DNA of 43,952 nt from an uncultured Collinsella sp. Lineage in GTDB: Bacteria; Actinomycetota; Coriobacteriia; Coriobacteriales; Coriobacteriaceae. The DNA lies in contig CABVAY010000016.1 of NCBI GenBank assembly GCA_902496455.1, forward strand, positions 1 through 43,952, read 5' to 3'. Below the pieces are notes generated by a model. That model did not search any database. It saw only the letters and a list, made by a program, of their open reading frames with translations, and was not told the origin of the DNA. The position numbers and the translations under genes were made by a program. Positions 1-9,504 of the stretch are shown piece by piece; position 1 is the first letter of the stretch, and each line of letters opens with the position of its first letter.

Positions 1-10
1 GGGGGAAGGG

Positions 11-84
11 GTGGGGAAAGGTGTTGAAAAATGGGGCGGTTCCCCATATTATTAATGACGTCGACAGGCGGGGTGGTTCCCCGC
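11..84 (+). promoter_or_regulatory. mraZ promoter with MraZ-type boxes and twin palindromes
   Basis: TTGAAA (24-29) and TATTAT (47-52) are 17 bases apart and form a good sigma-70-type promoter. GTGGGG (11-16), GTGTTG (21-26) and ATGGGG (31-36) repeat every 10 bases, which is the TGGGN-N5-TGGGN layout known for MraZ operators. ATGGGG/CCCCAT (31-47) is also a palindrome filling the -35/-10 spacer. A second palindrome, GCGGGG/CCCCGC (68-84), has nearly the same 5-base centre (CGGTT against TGGTT) and lies just after the expected transcript start. Autorepression by MraZ is an inference from the family. Confidence 0.6.
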
Positions 85-120
85 GTACGTGCCATCTGAG
101 TAACCGAGGGGAGGGCGCAC

Positions 121-555
121 ATGGGAATGACGGGTGCATACGAGCGCAATCTCGATGCAAAAGGTCGTCTGTCCCTGCCTGCACCCCTTCGCGAGGAGCT
201 TGGAGAGCACGTTCGCGTGTTCAAAGCCCTGGATGTCGATGCTCTGTACGTGTTCTCTGCCGAGGCTTTCGATAAGTGGGTCGAAGGACTCTTCGCGGGT
301 CGTGAGGGCCACGAGGGTTTTAACCCGCGTGACATCAACGACCAGAAGCTCATGAGGGCGATCAACAAGCGCACCACGTCGATGGACGTGGACAGCGCCG
401 GTCGTATCGGTCTTTCCGAGTCTCTCCGCAAGCAGGCGAACCTCGACCGCGAGGTCACGGTTGTGGGCAACTACGACCACCTTGAGGTTTGGGATCGCGC
501 CGCGGCCGATGAGGACGATGACGATGAGGCCCTGCTGGACCTCTTCTTCTCGTAA
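121..555 (+). CDS. mraZ: Transcriptional regulator MraZ
   Basis: MraZ is a ring-forming DNA-binding protein that usually heads the dcw cluster and represses its promoter. The protein is 144 aa, the usual family length. It carries the two AbrB-like half-domains with their D-x-x-x-R signatures: DAKGR at residues 12-16 and DSAGR at 91-95. The C-terminus is strongly acidic (a run of Asp/Glu before the last hydrophobic residues). The ATG is preceded by GAGGGGAGG. The gene lies directly behind the palindromic promoter and 20 bases before rsmH, the standard mraZ-rsmH pair. Confidence 0.97.
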   Translation: MGMTGAYERNLDAKGRLSLPAPLREELGEHVRVFKALDVDALYVFSAEAFDKWVEGLFAGREGHEGFNPRDINDQKLMRAINKRTTSMDVDSAGRIGLSESLRKQANLDREVTVVGNYDHLEVWDRAAADEDDDDEALLDLFFS

Positions 556-575
556 GGGCAAGGCACGGGTAACGG

Positions 576-1541
576 ATGGAGCGTGGGATCTTGACACAAG
601 AATATCGGCATGAACCTGTCATGCTCGGCGAAGTGCTTGAGTCGCTGCGGCTAAAGAGCGGCTCCGTTGTCTGCGATTGCACCCTTGGCGGTGCCGGCCA
701 TTCGGTAAAGATGGCCGCGCAGGTGGGCGAGACGGGCCTTTTGCTCGGCGTCGATCAGGACGACATGGCCCTCGAGGCCGCTGGTGCCCGTCTGGACCGC
801 GAGGTTCCCGGCGTTCCGCACCAGCTGCTGAAGGGCAACTTCGGCGACTTGGACGAGCTGCTTTGCTCGGCCGAGGTGCCCGGGGTCGATGGCTTCCTGT
901 TCGATTTGGGCGTTTCGTCACCGCAACTCGATATCCCTGGCAGGGGCTTTTCGTATAACGAGGACGCCCCATTGGACATGCGGATGGATCCGGGTAATAA
1001 CACCTTAAACGCAGCTGAGGTCATCAACACCTATAACGAACACGACCTCGCCCGGATTCTACGCGTCTACGGAGAAGAGAAGTTCGCCTCGCAGATTGCG
1101 CGCGAGATCGTGCGCCGCCGCGAGCAAGAACCGATCGAAACCACCGGCCAATTTGTCGAGATCATCAAGGCGGGTATCCCGGCTGCCGCTCGTCGGCATG
1201 GCGGACACCCGGCCAAGAAAAGTTTCCAGGCCATTCGCATCGAGGTCAATCACGAGCTCGATGTGCTCGAACGAGGGCTTGATGCCGCCACCAGGTGGCT
1301 CAACCCGGGCGGACGTATCTGCGTCATCTCGTATCACTCGCTCGAGGACCGTATCGTAAAGAACCACTTTAAGGAGATGAGCCAGGGGTGCACGTGTCCG
1401 CCGGAGATTCCGGTGTGCGTGTGCGGCAACGTGCCGATACTCAAGGTCATCACCCGCAAACCCTTGGTTGCCCAGCCTGATGAGGTTGAGCGCAACCCTC
1501 GGGCGAGATCAGCCAAAATCCGCGTGGCGCAGCGTCTGTAG
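576..1541 (+). CDS. rsmH: 16S rRNA (cytosine-1402-N4)-methyltransferase RsmH
   Basis: RsmH (MraW) methylates N4 of C1402 in the ribosomal P site using S-adenosylmethionine. The 321 aa length is typical. The N-terminal family motif (YRHEPVMLGEVL) is followed by the SAM-binding loop DCTLGGAGHS at about residues 34-43. Further on are FDLGVSSPQLD and the C-terminal SYHSLEDRIVK. A Cys-rich CTCPPEIPVCVCG segment near the C-terminus is also usual in this family. The start is a little uncertain: ATG 576 has a weak binding site, while TTG 591 lies 9 bases after GGAG and would remove five residues. Confidence 0.97.
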   Translation: MERGILTQEYRHEPVMLGEVLESLRLKSGSVVCDCTLGGAGHSVKMAAQVGETGLLLGVDQDDMALEAAGARLDREVPGVPHQLLKGNFGDLDELLCSAEVPGVDGFLFDLGVSSPQLDIPGRGFSYNEDAPLDMRMDPGNNTLNAAEVINTYNEHDLARILRVYGEEKFASQIAREIVRRREQEPIETTGQFVEIIKAGIPAAARRHGGHPAKKSFQAIRIEVNHELDVLERGLDAATRWLNPGGRICVISYHSLEDRIVKNHFKEMSQGCTCPPEIPVCVCGNVPILKVITRKPLVAQPDEVERNPRARSAKIRVAQRL

Positions 1542-1631
1542 GCGCGACCGCGCGATATTGGACCTCCCGCTCGCACCATAAACGAAGCTTAAACACACTA
1601 CCAACGTACTCGGGATGGGAGGCGGCATATC

Positions 1632-2102
1632 ATGGGCTACAACACTTCAAGCGCAGCACTCGCCTATGATATGAACGCCATGCCCGCCTATCGTGAGACG
1701 CCGCAGGCCCCCGTTGCTCCCCGTGAGCAGCGCGCGCCGCGCTTTGATGTCTACACGGGCGCGGGCCGTCAGGCAAACCAGGCGGTAAGCCCGGTTTTCA
1801 TGAGCGTTCTTAAAACGTTTTGCATCATTGCGGCTATCTTCATGACGATCGGCGTCGCCCGCGTGGCGCTCGCCGGCGTTACGGCCCAGGTGCTCAACAG
1901 CAACGCCGAGCTTACCAGCACGCTCGAAAAGGCGACCGATGAGAGCTCCGACCTGGAGGTCATGCATTCGGTCTATGGCGCCGACACGCGCATTCGCGAC
2001 CTTGCGGGCGCTTATGGCATGGTGGAGCCCAGCGAGAGCGTTACACTTGACTTTTCGCAGGATGCAGCCGCGGGCGCCAACGCGACCGCGACCGCTCAGT
2101 AG
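1632..2102 (+). CDS. ftsL: FtsL-like septum formation initiator
   Basis: This 156-aa protein has a Pro/Ala-rich cytoplasmic N-terminus (about 57 residues), one membrane segment (about 58-80) and a short extracytoplasmic part. The topology, size and position between rsmH and ftsI are those of FtsL, which joins FtsB/DivIC and FtsQ to activate FtsW-FtsI. The sequence is poorly conserved, as is normal for FtsL. The outer part is short and Ala-rich, with only a weak heptad pattern after the membrane. The ATG follows GGGAGG by 9 bases. The assignment rests mainly on topology and context. Confidence 0.75.
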   Translation: MGYNTSSAALAYDMNAMPAYRETPQAPVAPREQRAPRFDVYTGAGRQANQAVSPVFMSVLKTFCIIAAIFMTIGVARVALAGVTAQVLNSNAELTSTLEKATDESSDLEVMHSVYGADTRIRDLAGAYGMVEPSESVTLDFSQDAAAGANATATAQ

Positions 2103-2119
2103 CAAGACGGTAGCTGAGT

Positions 2120-3985
2120 ATGACAAATGACTATCGCCGCGGTTCCGATGGGGGCCGCGGTTCTGGACGTCCCTCGTCGCGGGGACGTTCTGGTTATCAA
2201 GGAACGGGTCGGCAATCTTACAACGCCGGGCGGTCCCGTGGCAACGACCCGGCGTCGCGACTTCGCGGCTCGGGCGGCCCTCAAGTGCATAACACCAGGT
2301 CGCGCAAGAGTTCGTCGACCGAATGGCTCACAGGCGCGCCTCTGCCTCGCCGCAAAGCCGTCATGGGCTTCATCGGGCTTGGCTTGGGCTTGGGCGTCTT
2401 TCGCCTTGCCGACTATCAAATTGTCGAAGCCGATAAACTGCGCGAGCGTGCCGATGCGCGCCGCCTGCTTGCGCAGACCCTCTATGCCAAACGCGGCACC
2501 ATCTACGACCGCAACGGCAACGTGCTGGCGTCGTCGGTCGAATGTCGCAACATCGCCGTGAACCCGCAGCTTGTCGAGGATGTTGACAAGACGGTGTCGG
2601 CGCTGGTCAAGGCAACTGGAATCGATAAAAAGACCTGCCGCAAGCTCGTTGAGTCCGATGGAACCTGGGTGTATATCAAGCGCCAGGTGGACGAAGACGA
2701 TGTTGCGGCGCTGGAGAAGAAGAACCTGCCCGGCGTGCTTTTTGAGCAGGCCATGAAGCGCGTATATCCATACGGCAATCTGGCATCGCAGGTGCTGGGT
2801 GTAGTGAATGTAGACAACGACGGCTTGACGGGTCTCGAAAAGCAATACAACAAGCTTCTGACCGGCACGAACGGTTCTCTCGTACGCGAGCGCGCGAGGG
2901 ACGGCAGCTATATCGCGGGCGGTGCCTATAAAAAGGTGGCTGCGGTCGACGGCGTTGATATCGTGACGACGCTCGACGTCAATATCCAGCGAGCGGCCGA
3001 GGATGCCCTGGCAGAGGCAGTTGAGAAGACTAAGGCCAAGAACGGCTCGGCGCTGGTCACCGATCCTACGACAGGCGAGATTTTGGCAGCCTGCTCGTAC
3101 CCGACCTACGACCAGACCGATCTGGAGAACGCCAGGACCGAGGATATGAATCTGCGCCTGGTCACCGACGCCTACGAGCCCGGCTCGGTCTTTAAGACGC
3201 TCGTGGCGGGCGCCGGCTTCGACTTGGGCGTCGTGCGATCGAGCACGTCGTTTGAGGTGCCGGCGAGCATCAAGGTGGGCGACGATACCGTCACCGATGC
3301 CGACAAGCGCGACTATGCCATGACCATGGATGTGCGCGAGATGATGCGCCGTTCGTCCAACGTGGGCTTTGTCCTAGTGGGGCGCAAGATCGGTGCCGAC
3401 GACTTTGCCGCCTATGTGGACAAGTGGGGCATCGGTCACAGCTCGGGTGTCGATTTTCCGGGAGAGAGCCTGGGTATCGTCAAGGAGCGTGACCAGTATG
3501 ACGGCGCCACGCTGGGCTCGATGAGCTTTGGACAGGCACTGTCCGTCTCGCCGATTGAGATCGCACGTGCCGTGGGCGGCATCGCCAACGGCGGCGTGAT
3601 GATGACACCGCACTTCTATAAGTCCAGCAAAGGCGACGAGAAGGACTGGGGCGAAGGCGAGCGCGCGATTTCGGAGGACGCCGCATCCCAGGTGACATCG
3701 TGCATGCAGACGGTCGTGTCCGAGGGAACGGGCGTTGGCGGCGCGGTTGACGGCTATGACGTGGCGGGTAAGACCGGTACGGCCGAACGTGCCGACGAGA
3801 ACGGCGGCTACCTCAAGGAGAACTACATGTCGTCCTTTATGGGCTTTGCACCGGCACAATCGCCCAAGGTGCTGTGCTATATCACGCTCGACGGAACGCC
3901 GAGCGGCTCAGATGCCGCTGCGGTGCCGTTCCAGTCCATTATGGCCAACGCGCTCGACGTGCTGGGTATCCCGCACACGAAGTAG
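2120..3985 (+). CDS. ftsI: Septal peptidoglycan transpeptidase, class B penicillin-binding protein (FtsI/PBP2)
   Basis: This is the monofunctional D,D-transpeptidase that cross-links septal peptidoglycan with FtsW. The 621 aa comprise a cytoplasmic tail of about 79 residues rich in Arg, Gly and Ser, a membrane segment (about 80-97), the PBP dimerisation domain (starting around KRGTIYDRNGNVLA) and the transpeptidase domain. The three catalytic motifs are intact: SVFK with the acylated Ser at 356, SSN at 412-414 and KTG at 551-553. There are no C-terminal PASTA domains. The Arg/Gly-rich tail is unusually long. The gene starts 17 bases after the FtsL-like gene, with a weak ribosome binding site. 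Confidence 0.96.
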   Translation: MTNDYRRGSDGGRGSGRPSSRGRSGYQGTGRQSYNAGRSRGNDPASRLRGSGGPQVHNTRSRKSSSTEWLTGAPLPRRKAVMGFIGLGLGLGVFRLADYQIVEADKLRERADARRLLAQTLYAKRGTIYDRNGNVLASSVECRNIAVNPQLVEDVDKTVSALVKATGIDKKTCRKLVESDGTWVYIKRQVDEDDVAALEKKNLPGVLFEQAMKRVYPYGNLASQVLGVVNVDNDGLTGLEKQYNKLLTGTNGSLVRERARDGSYIAGGAYKKVAAVDGVDIVTTLDVNIQRAAEDALAEAVEKTKAKNGSALVTDPTTGEILAACSYPTYDQTDLENARTEDMNLRLVTDAYEPGSVFKTLVAGAGFDLGVVRSSTSFEVPASIKVGDDTVTDADKRDYAMTMDVREMMRRSSNVGFVLVGRKIGADDFAAYVDKWGIGHSSGVDFPGESLGIVKERDQYDGATLGSMSFGQALSVSPIEIARAVGGIANGGVMMTPHFYKSSKGDEKDWGEGERAISEDAASQVTSCMQTVVSEGTGVGGAVDGYDVAGKTGTAERADENGGYLKENYMSSFMGFAPAQSPKVLCYITLDGTPSGSDAAAVPFQSIMANALDVLGIPHTK

Positions 3986-4111
3986 GGGGTTACAATCTTT
4001 GGGGCGTGGTTTGTTGTCCCATATGAGGGTGTTCACATGCCCTGCACCACGCATGCGCGGCGCTGGGATACAATACGCCGATAGCATTATTAGGTTTACA
4101 GGGGAGCTGCA

Positions 4112-5536
4112 ATGATAGAGATCGCCGTCAACAACCTCGCGGCCGCAACAGGGGCCCGAACCGTGACGGGAGAAGCCGATCGGGTATGCCGCGGGTGCGT
4201 TATCGACTCGCGCCAGGTCGAGGAAGGGATGATTTTCGTCGCCTTTCCCGGTGAAAACGTCGACGGCAATGATTTTGCTTCCCGTGCCGTCCAGTCGGGT
4301 GCCGGCGCCGTCGTGATGACGCGTGAGCCCGAGGCCGAGCTGGTCTCGCTGGCGCAGGACAAGGGGTGCGCCATCCTGCTGACCGATGATCCCGAGGAGT
4401 TTCTGCTGCGTTTGGCGCACACGTATCGCCTGGAGCTTGGCTGCCTGGTCGTTGGCATTACCGGTTCCATCGGCAAGACGACGACCAAGGACGTGCTCGC
4501 CGCCGTGCTCGCCAAGCGCTATCGTGTCTGGGCCACCAAGGGCAATTTCAATAACCTGATCGGCATGCCGCTCACGGTGCTTTCCGCTCCGGCCGATACC
4601 GAGGTCCTGGTGCTCGAGATGGGTATGAACCATTTCCACGAGATTGAGCGCCTGTCCCAGTCCGCCAATCCCAACCTTGCCATCGTGAGCAAGATTGGTA
4701 CCTCTCACATCGGCATTTTGGGCAGCCGCGAGAACATCGCCCGCGCTAAGGCCGAGATTGTCCAGGGTATGTGCGCCGCCGGCGACTTCTTGCCGTTGCT
4801 GGTTTTGGGCGGCGAGGACGACTTTACACCGTTCATTCGCGATACGTTCGCCCAGCCTGCTGGTATCGACGTGATGCTGGCCGGCGTCTCGGACGATGAT
4901 GAGGTCCGCGCCCGCGACATTCGTGTTGATGACGAAGGCCGTCCGGTCTTTACGCTCGATTTTGGCCAGGGTGAGACGATCGATACCATGCTTGCCATCC
5001 CCGGCGTGCAGTCCGTCCCAAATGCCGTTAAGGCCGCCGCAGTTGCCTATCGCCTGGGCGTGACGCCCGAGCAGATCGATGCTGCCTTTAGAGGCCTCAC
5101 GATCACCGGTCACCGCCAGGAGATCAAGCGCGCCAAGAGCGGCGCCCGCGTCATCGACGATTCCTATAACGCCAGTGCCGAATCCATGGCTGCTGGCCTC
5201 GATCTGCTGTGCTCGCTTTCGTGCACGGGGTCTCGTATGGCGATCCTGGGCGAGATGGGCGAGATGGGCGATGAGGCTCCTCGCATGCATGAGCTCGTGG
5301 GCGCCTATGCCGCCGCCAAGAAGCTCGACATGCTGGCGTGCGTGGGTGGTGAGCTGGCCCAGCTTATGGCCGATGCCGCGCGCATGATGGGCATGGACGA
5401 GGACCGCATCCAGGTGTTCTCCGATTATCAGCAGGTGCTCGACCGCATGGGCGGCGCGCTTGAAAAACATGATGTTGTACTGGTCAAGGGTTCCCGCTTT
5501 GTTGAGCTCGACCGCTTTGTGGAAGGTGTGTGCTAG
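4112..5536 (+). CDS. murF: UDP-MurNAc-tripeptide--D-alanyl-D-alanine ligase MurF
   Basis: MurF adds D-Ala-D-Ala to the UDP-MurNAc-tripeptide, the last cytoplasmic step before MraY. The 474-aa length is normal. The ATP loop GSIGKTTT is at residues 118-125, followed by the Mur-ligase segments KGNFNNLIGMPLTVL, LEMGMN and DDSYNASAESM. The last of these is typical of MurF rather than MurC, MurD or MurE. AGGGGAG stands 5 bases before the ATG. The 126-base gap from ftsI contains a TACAAT hexamer (4069-4074) without a convincing -35. murE, which normally precedes murF, is missing here. Confidence 0.96.
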   Translation: MIEIAVNNLAAATGARTVTGEADRVCRGCVIDSRQVEEGMIFVAFPGENVDGNDFASRAVQSGAGAVVMTREPEAELVSLAQDKGCAILLTDDPEEFLLRLAHTYRLELGCLVVGITGSIGKTTTKDVLAAVLAKRYRVWATKGNFNNLIGMPLTVLSAPADTEVLVLEMGMNHFHEIERLSQSANPNLAIVSKIGTSHIGILGSRENIARAKAEIVQGMCAAGDFLPLLVLGGEDDFTPFIRDTFAQPAGIDVMLAGVSDDDEVRARDIRVDDEGRPVFTLDFGQGETIDTMLAIPGVQSVPNAVKAAAVAYRLGVTPEQIDAAFRGLTITGHRQEIKRAKSGARVIDDSYNASAESMAAGLDLLCSLSCTGSRMAILGEMGEMGDEAPRMHELVGAYAAAKKLDMLACVGGELAQLMADAARMMGMDEDRIQVFSDYQQVLDRMGGALEKHDVVLVKGSRFVELDRFVEGVC

Positions 5537-5539
5537 CCC

Positions 5540-6559
5540 ATGTTCGGAAATCCCTCGTATCCAACGTATCAGGCTTTTTTGGGGCTTGGCATCGCCGCCG
5601 CCATTGCGCTGCTGCTCATGCCGTGGTGGATCAAGCTGCTGAAGGTCGAGGGTATCGGCCAGCAGGTTCGTGCCGACGGCCCCAAGCGTCATTTGGTTAA
5701 GCAGGGAACGCCCACCATGGGTGGCGTTGTCATCCTCGTCGCGATCTCGCTGACCTGCCTGCTGATGGGCAAGCTCACCACTGAGCTCGTACTCGTGCTG
5801 CTCGCCACGCTGGCGACCGGCGTGCTGGGCCTGATCGACGACCTGACCTCCGTTACGCATGGGCGCTCGCTCGGTCTGACGCCCCATGCCAAGATGATCG
5901 GCCTAACCATTATCTGTGTCACCTTTACGGTACTTGCCGTCAACTGGTGCGGCGTCGCCCCCGAGATTCGTTTTCCCGGCGGCCTGACGATTGACCTCGG
6001 TGTTCTTTCGACCACCATCTGCGGCCTTTCGTTCCCGTGGCTCTACATTGTCTTTTGCTGGCTGATGATCGCCGGTCTTTCTAATGCCGTGAACCTGACC
6101 GATGGCCTTGACGGTCTTGCTGGCGGCACCTCCATGATCGCCATGCTCGCCATGGCCGCCATGGCGTTTTTGCACGGAGACGTGAACCTGTCCATCTTCT
6201 GCACCGCGTGTGCCGGTGCCTGCTTGGGCTTTCTGTGGTTCAACTGCTATCCGGCGAGCATCTTTATGGGCGATACCGGCTCGCTTGCCCTGGGCGCCGC
6301 GTTTGCCTGCACGTCCATCATGACCAACACCGAGGTCGTCTCCCTCATCATCGGTGGCCTGTTTATCGTTGAGACCCTGTCGGTCATGATTCAGGTTGTC
6401 TACTTCCACTTTACGCACAAGCGCGTCTTCCTTATGGCGCCCATCCATCATCATTTCGAAAAGAAGGGTTGGGCCGAGACCAAGGTCGTCATCCGTTTTT
6501 GGATTATCGCTGCGGCCTTTGGTGCCGTTGGCCTTGCTCTGTTCTTCCAGTTGGGATAG
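5540..6559 (+). CDS. mraY: Phospho-N-acetylmuramoyl-pentapeptide transferase MraY
   Basis: MraY moves phospho-MurNAc-pentapeptide to undecaprenyl phosphate, making lipid I at the inner face of the membrane. The 339-aa protein is highly hydrophobic with about ten membrane segments. Family motifs are visible in order: KQGTPTMGGV near the N-terminus, the Asp pair in GLIDDLTSV, NLTDGLDGLAGG, FMGDTGSLALG and the late HHHFEKKG loop. The start lies 3 bases after the murF stop, so the two are probably translated from one message. Confidence 0.98.
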   Translation: MFGNPSYPTYQAFLGLGIAAAIALLLMPWWIKLLKVEGIGQQVRADGPKRHLVKQGTPTMGGVVILVAISLTCLLMGKLTTELVLVLLATLATGVLGLIDDLTSVTHGRSLGLTPHAKMIGLTIICVTFTVLAVNWCGVAPEIRFPGGLTIDLGVLSTTICGLSFPWLYIVFCWLMIAGLSNAVNLTDGLDGLAGGTSMIAMLAMAAMAFLHGDVNLSIFCTACAGACLGFLWFNCYPASIFMGDTGSLALGAAFACTSIMTNTEVVSLIIGGLFIVETLSVMIQVVYFHFTHKRVFLMAPIHHHFEKKGWAETKVVIRFWIIAAAFGAVGLALFFQLG

Positions 6560-6568
6560 TGGTCTTTC

Positions 6569-7975
6569 ATGTCTCTTGCTGATGTCTTTAACCTGCTCGT
6601 TTTGGGTCAGGGCAAATCCGGTCTCGATGTCGCCCGCTGGGCGCTGGCACATCCCGAGCGCGTAAGTGCCGTTACCGTGTATGGCGGTGGCACCTCTGAG
6701 CCCAATGACGCCACGCGTGCGCTCGAGGCTGCTGGTGCGTCGTTTGTCTATGGGACCGAACAGGTCGAGGGCGCCTATGACGTATGCGTGACGTGCCCGG
6801 GCATCTCGGAGTTCTCGGGCTTCTTTAAGGCCGGGCGCGAGCATGCCGCCCAGATTATGGGTGAGCCCGAGTTTGCCTATCGCCTGTCGCCCGATAACTG
6901 GATTGCCATCACGGGCACCAACGGCAAGACGACCACCACGTCGCTGACTGATTATCTGCTTAAGGCTGCCGGCGAGGCCAGCGTTGCTGTCGGCAACATC
7001 GGCGAGCCGCCGGTCAACGAGATTGACGGCCGAGCCCATAACGAGTGGTTTGTGGCTGAGCTCTCGAGCTATCAGATTGCTACGACAACCGAGCTCCACC
7101 CCCGCGTGGCGGTGCTGCTCAACATCACTCCCGACCACTTGGGCTGGCATAAGAGCCATAAGAACTATGCGCTTGCCAAGATCAAACTGTTTGACAATAT
7201 GGCCGATGACGATCTGGTGGTTGTCGACGTCGAAGACGCCGGCATTCACGAGTTCGATGAGTACATCTACACGCCGGGTCGTCGCATCTGCAAGGTTGCC
7301 TTTGACGAGCCTGAGGGCGAGGATGCCGCCTTTGTGCGCGATGGCAAGATGATCGTGCGTCTGAAGGGTGTCGAGACCCCGCTCATCGCTATATCCGAGC
7401 TCAAGATCTCGGGCCATCACAATGTTATCAATGCCCTATGCGCTGCCACGGCTGCCTTGGCGGTCGGTGCCGATGTCGATGGTGTCTGCCGCGGTCTTGC
7501 CTCGTTCCAGCCGCTCGAGCACCGTGTGGAGCCGTGTGGCGAGATTGACGGCGTGCGCTACGTCAACGATTCCAAGGCGACCAACACCGATGCGGTCGAG
7601 AAGGCACTGACGGCATTTCCCGATGACGACGTGATCTTGCTGCTCGGCGGCCACGATAAGGGCACGCCGCTCACGGACTTCGCGCGCGTCGTTATGGATA
7701 ACGTGCGCTCGGTCGTCTGCTTTGGCGATGCGCGCGAGCGCTTCACCGCCGCTATGGACGAGGCCGATGTCGATGGCGATGTGGATATCGCCCAGGCGGA
7801 TGACCTGCGCGACGCCGTGGACGTTGCCCGTTCGCTTTCGAGCCGTGGTGACGTGATCTTACTTTCTCCTGCCTGCTCTTCGTTCGATGAGTTCTCGGGC
7901 TATGAGGAGCGCGGCCGCGTGTTTAAGGACTACGTGGCCCAGCTTGCCGCTACAGCGAAATCACAAATGGAATAG
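6569..7975 (+). CDS. murD: UDP-N-acetylmuramoyl-L-alanine--D-glutamate ligase MurD
   Basis: MurD adds D-Glu to UDP-MurNAc-L-Ala in the cytoplasm. The 468-aa protein has an N-terminal nucleotide-binding fold starting LLVLGQGKSGLDVARW, then the ATP loop GTNGKTTT at residues 116-123, ELSSYQI, LNITPDHLGWH and the C-terminal VNDSKATNTDA and LLLGGHDKGTPL, all typical of MurD. The gene follows mraY by 9 bases. The ribosome binding site is weak, suggesting coupled translation. Confidence 0.97.
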   Translation: MSLADVFNLLVLGQGKSGLDVARWALAHPERVSAVTVYGGGTSEPNDATRALEAAGASFVYGTEQVEGAYDVCVTCPGISEFSGFFKAGREHAAQIMGEPEFAYRLSPDNWIAITGTNGKTTTTSLTDYLLKAAGEASVAVGNIGEPPVNEIDGRAHNEWFVAELSSYQIATTTELHPRVAVLLNITPDHLGWHKSHKNYALAKIKLFDNMADDDLVVVDVEDAGIHEFDEYIYTPGRRICKVAFDEPEGEDAAFVRDGKMIVRLKGVETPLIAISELKISGHHNVINALCAATAALAVGADVDGVCRGLASFQPLEHRVEPCGEIDGVRYVNDSKATNTDAVEKALTAFPDDDVILLLGGHDKGTPLTDFARVVMDNVRSVVCFGDARERFTAAMDEADVDGDVDIAQADDLRDAVDVARSLSSRGDVILLSPACSSFDEFSGYEERGRVFKDYVAQLAATAKSQME

Positions 7976-7983
7976 GGGTTGCG

Positions 7984-9504
7984 GTGAGAGAGGAGAGCCC
8001 CCGACAAGGTATGAGGAGGCCCGACTCGGACCGTGCTTCCTCACGTCGCACCACACCGCGTTCCAGCCGCGGCGGGCAGTCGTTTAGCGAACGCTATATT
8101 GCCGGCGTTCCCGCCCGTATCATGCGCCCTCGTTTGATATTCATGGCCTGCTTGTTTACCTTGGTATGCTTTGGCCTGCTGATGGTGTACTCGGCGTCTT
8201 CGGTCGAGGCGCTGCACGAGAATGGCTCGGCGACGTTTTTTCTGGGTCGACAGGCCGCGTTTGCCGTGGTCGGTGTTCTGGCGCTGATTGCCATCGTGCG
8301 CGTTTTGCCGGACAGCTGGTTTGGGGAGGATGTGCTCAGGATCTTCCTCATAGGCATGATAGGGCTACTGTTTCTGGTGTTCTTGGTGGGCAGCGGCAGC
8401 CGTGGCGCCACGCGCTGGCTTAACATCGCCGGTATTCAGTTCCAGCCTTCCGAGTTTTTAAAGCCATTTGCCATTGCGTATTCGGCCATCATGCTTGATC
8501 GCTTCTTTTCGCCCGGTGGCAACATCAACGAATTCCTTCGCAAGATGGGCATCTACCTGGGCATTTCGCTCTTTCTGATCTTTATCCAGCCCGATTTCGG
8601 TACTGTCCTGATCATCCTGTTGACCCTCATGTGCATGGCGTTGTTTGCGGGTCTCGACCCCAGATTTATCATCGGCGTGATAATCTTCGGTATTCTCGTG
8701 ATCGTGATTGCGCTTGTCGCAGAGCCGTACCGTATGGTGCGTATTCAGGTTGCCTTGAACCCTTGGGCCGACGAGTATGGTGATGGCTATCAGGCCACGC
8801 TTGCCATCATGGCCTTTGCTTCGGGCGGTCTGTTCGGCCGTGGCATCGGCAACTCAACCATGAAGTACTCGTATCTGCCCGAGGCGCACAATGACTACAT
8901 CTTGGCCATCATTGGCGAGGAAGTCGGCTTTGTTGGAACCGTGCTGTTCTTCTTGGTGTTTGCGATGCTGATCTACTCGGCGTTTCGCATTGCCGAGCAG
9001 GCGACCGATCGTCGGGGCGCGCTCATGGCGTCTGGCTCCGCGGTCATTCTCGCGGTGCAGTTTTTGATTAACGCGCTGGGCATCCTCAACGTGTTTCCCA
9101 TGACGGGCAAACCGTTGCCGTTTATTAGCTACGGCGGTTCGTCGATTATTGTGTCGCTCATGCTTGCCGGGTTGATCCTGCGCGTTTCGTACGAGAGCGC
9201 CCGCCGCGATGAGTATGACCGCCGCCGCGAGAGCTTTGCCGTTATGGATGAGAGTACCGCCGGCGTGCCCCACGTGCGCGGCGAGCGATCTTCGCGTAAC
9301 GGTTTTACCGTCCTGGATGGCTCTGCGACCGAGCCGGCAGCCCGCCCGCGTCAGCGAACGGCGCCGCAAGGTCGTCCTCAGCGCCCCAGCCCTCGCAACG
9401 CGGACGGCGGATATAATCGAATCGATTTGAACTCGGACCCGTCGGCGCGTCTGCGTACCGACGACCAGGGACCGCGTGTACGAAGGGACTACCATGACCG
9501 ATAA
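7984..9504 (+). CDS. ftsW: Septal peptidoglycan glycosyltransferase FtsW (SEDS family)
   Basis: FtsW polymerises lipid II at the septum together with FtsI. The 506-aa protein has a basic N-terminal tail of about 40 residues, about ten membrane segments and a long hydrophilic, Arg-rich C-terminal tail of about 100 residues. SEDS motifs are clear: GSRGATRWLNIAGIQFQPSE, LPEAHNDYILAIIGEE and GKPLPFISYGGSS. The GTG start sits 5 bases after AGGGG. The ATG at 8011 has no suitable binding site. The extended tail is larger than in many FtsW proteins and looks disordered. Confidence 0.96.
   Translation: MREESPRQGMRRPDSDRASSRRTTPRSSRGGQSFSERYIAGVPARIMRPRLIFMACLFTLVCFGLLMVYSASSVEALHENGSATFFLGRQAAFAVVGVLALIAIVRVLPDSWFGEDVLRIFLIGMIGLLFLVFLVGSGSRGATRWLNIAGIQFQPSEFLKPFAIAYSAIMLDRFFSPGGNINEFLRKMGIYLGISLFLIFIQPDFGTVLIILLTLMCMALFAGLDPRFIIGVIIFGILVIVIALVAEPYRMVRIQVALNPWADEYGDGYQATLAIMAFASGGLFGRGIGNSTMKYSYLPEAHNDYILAIIGEEVGFVGTVLFFLVFAMLIYSAFRIAEQATDRRGALMASGSAVILAVQFLINALGILNVFPMTGKPLPFISYGGSSIIVSLMLAGLILRVSYESARRDEYDRRRESFAVMDESTAGVPHVRGERSSRNGFTVLDGSATEPAARPRQRTAPQGRPQRPSPRNADGGYNRIDLNSDPSARLRTDDQGPRVRRDYHDR

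Noticed and set aside
3908..5887. 659-codon ORF on the minus strand
   Set aside because: It is wholly antisense to ftsI end, murF and mraY start, has no ribosome binding site and a His/Gln/Gly-rich composition expected of the antisense frame of GC-rich genes.
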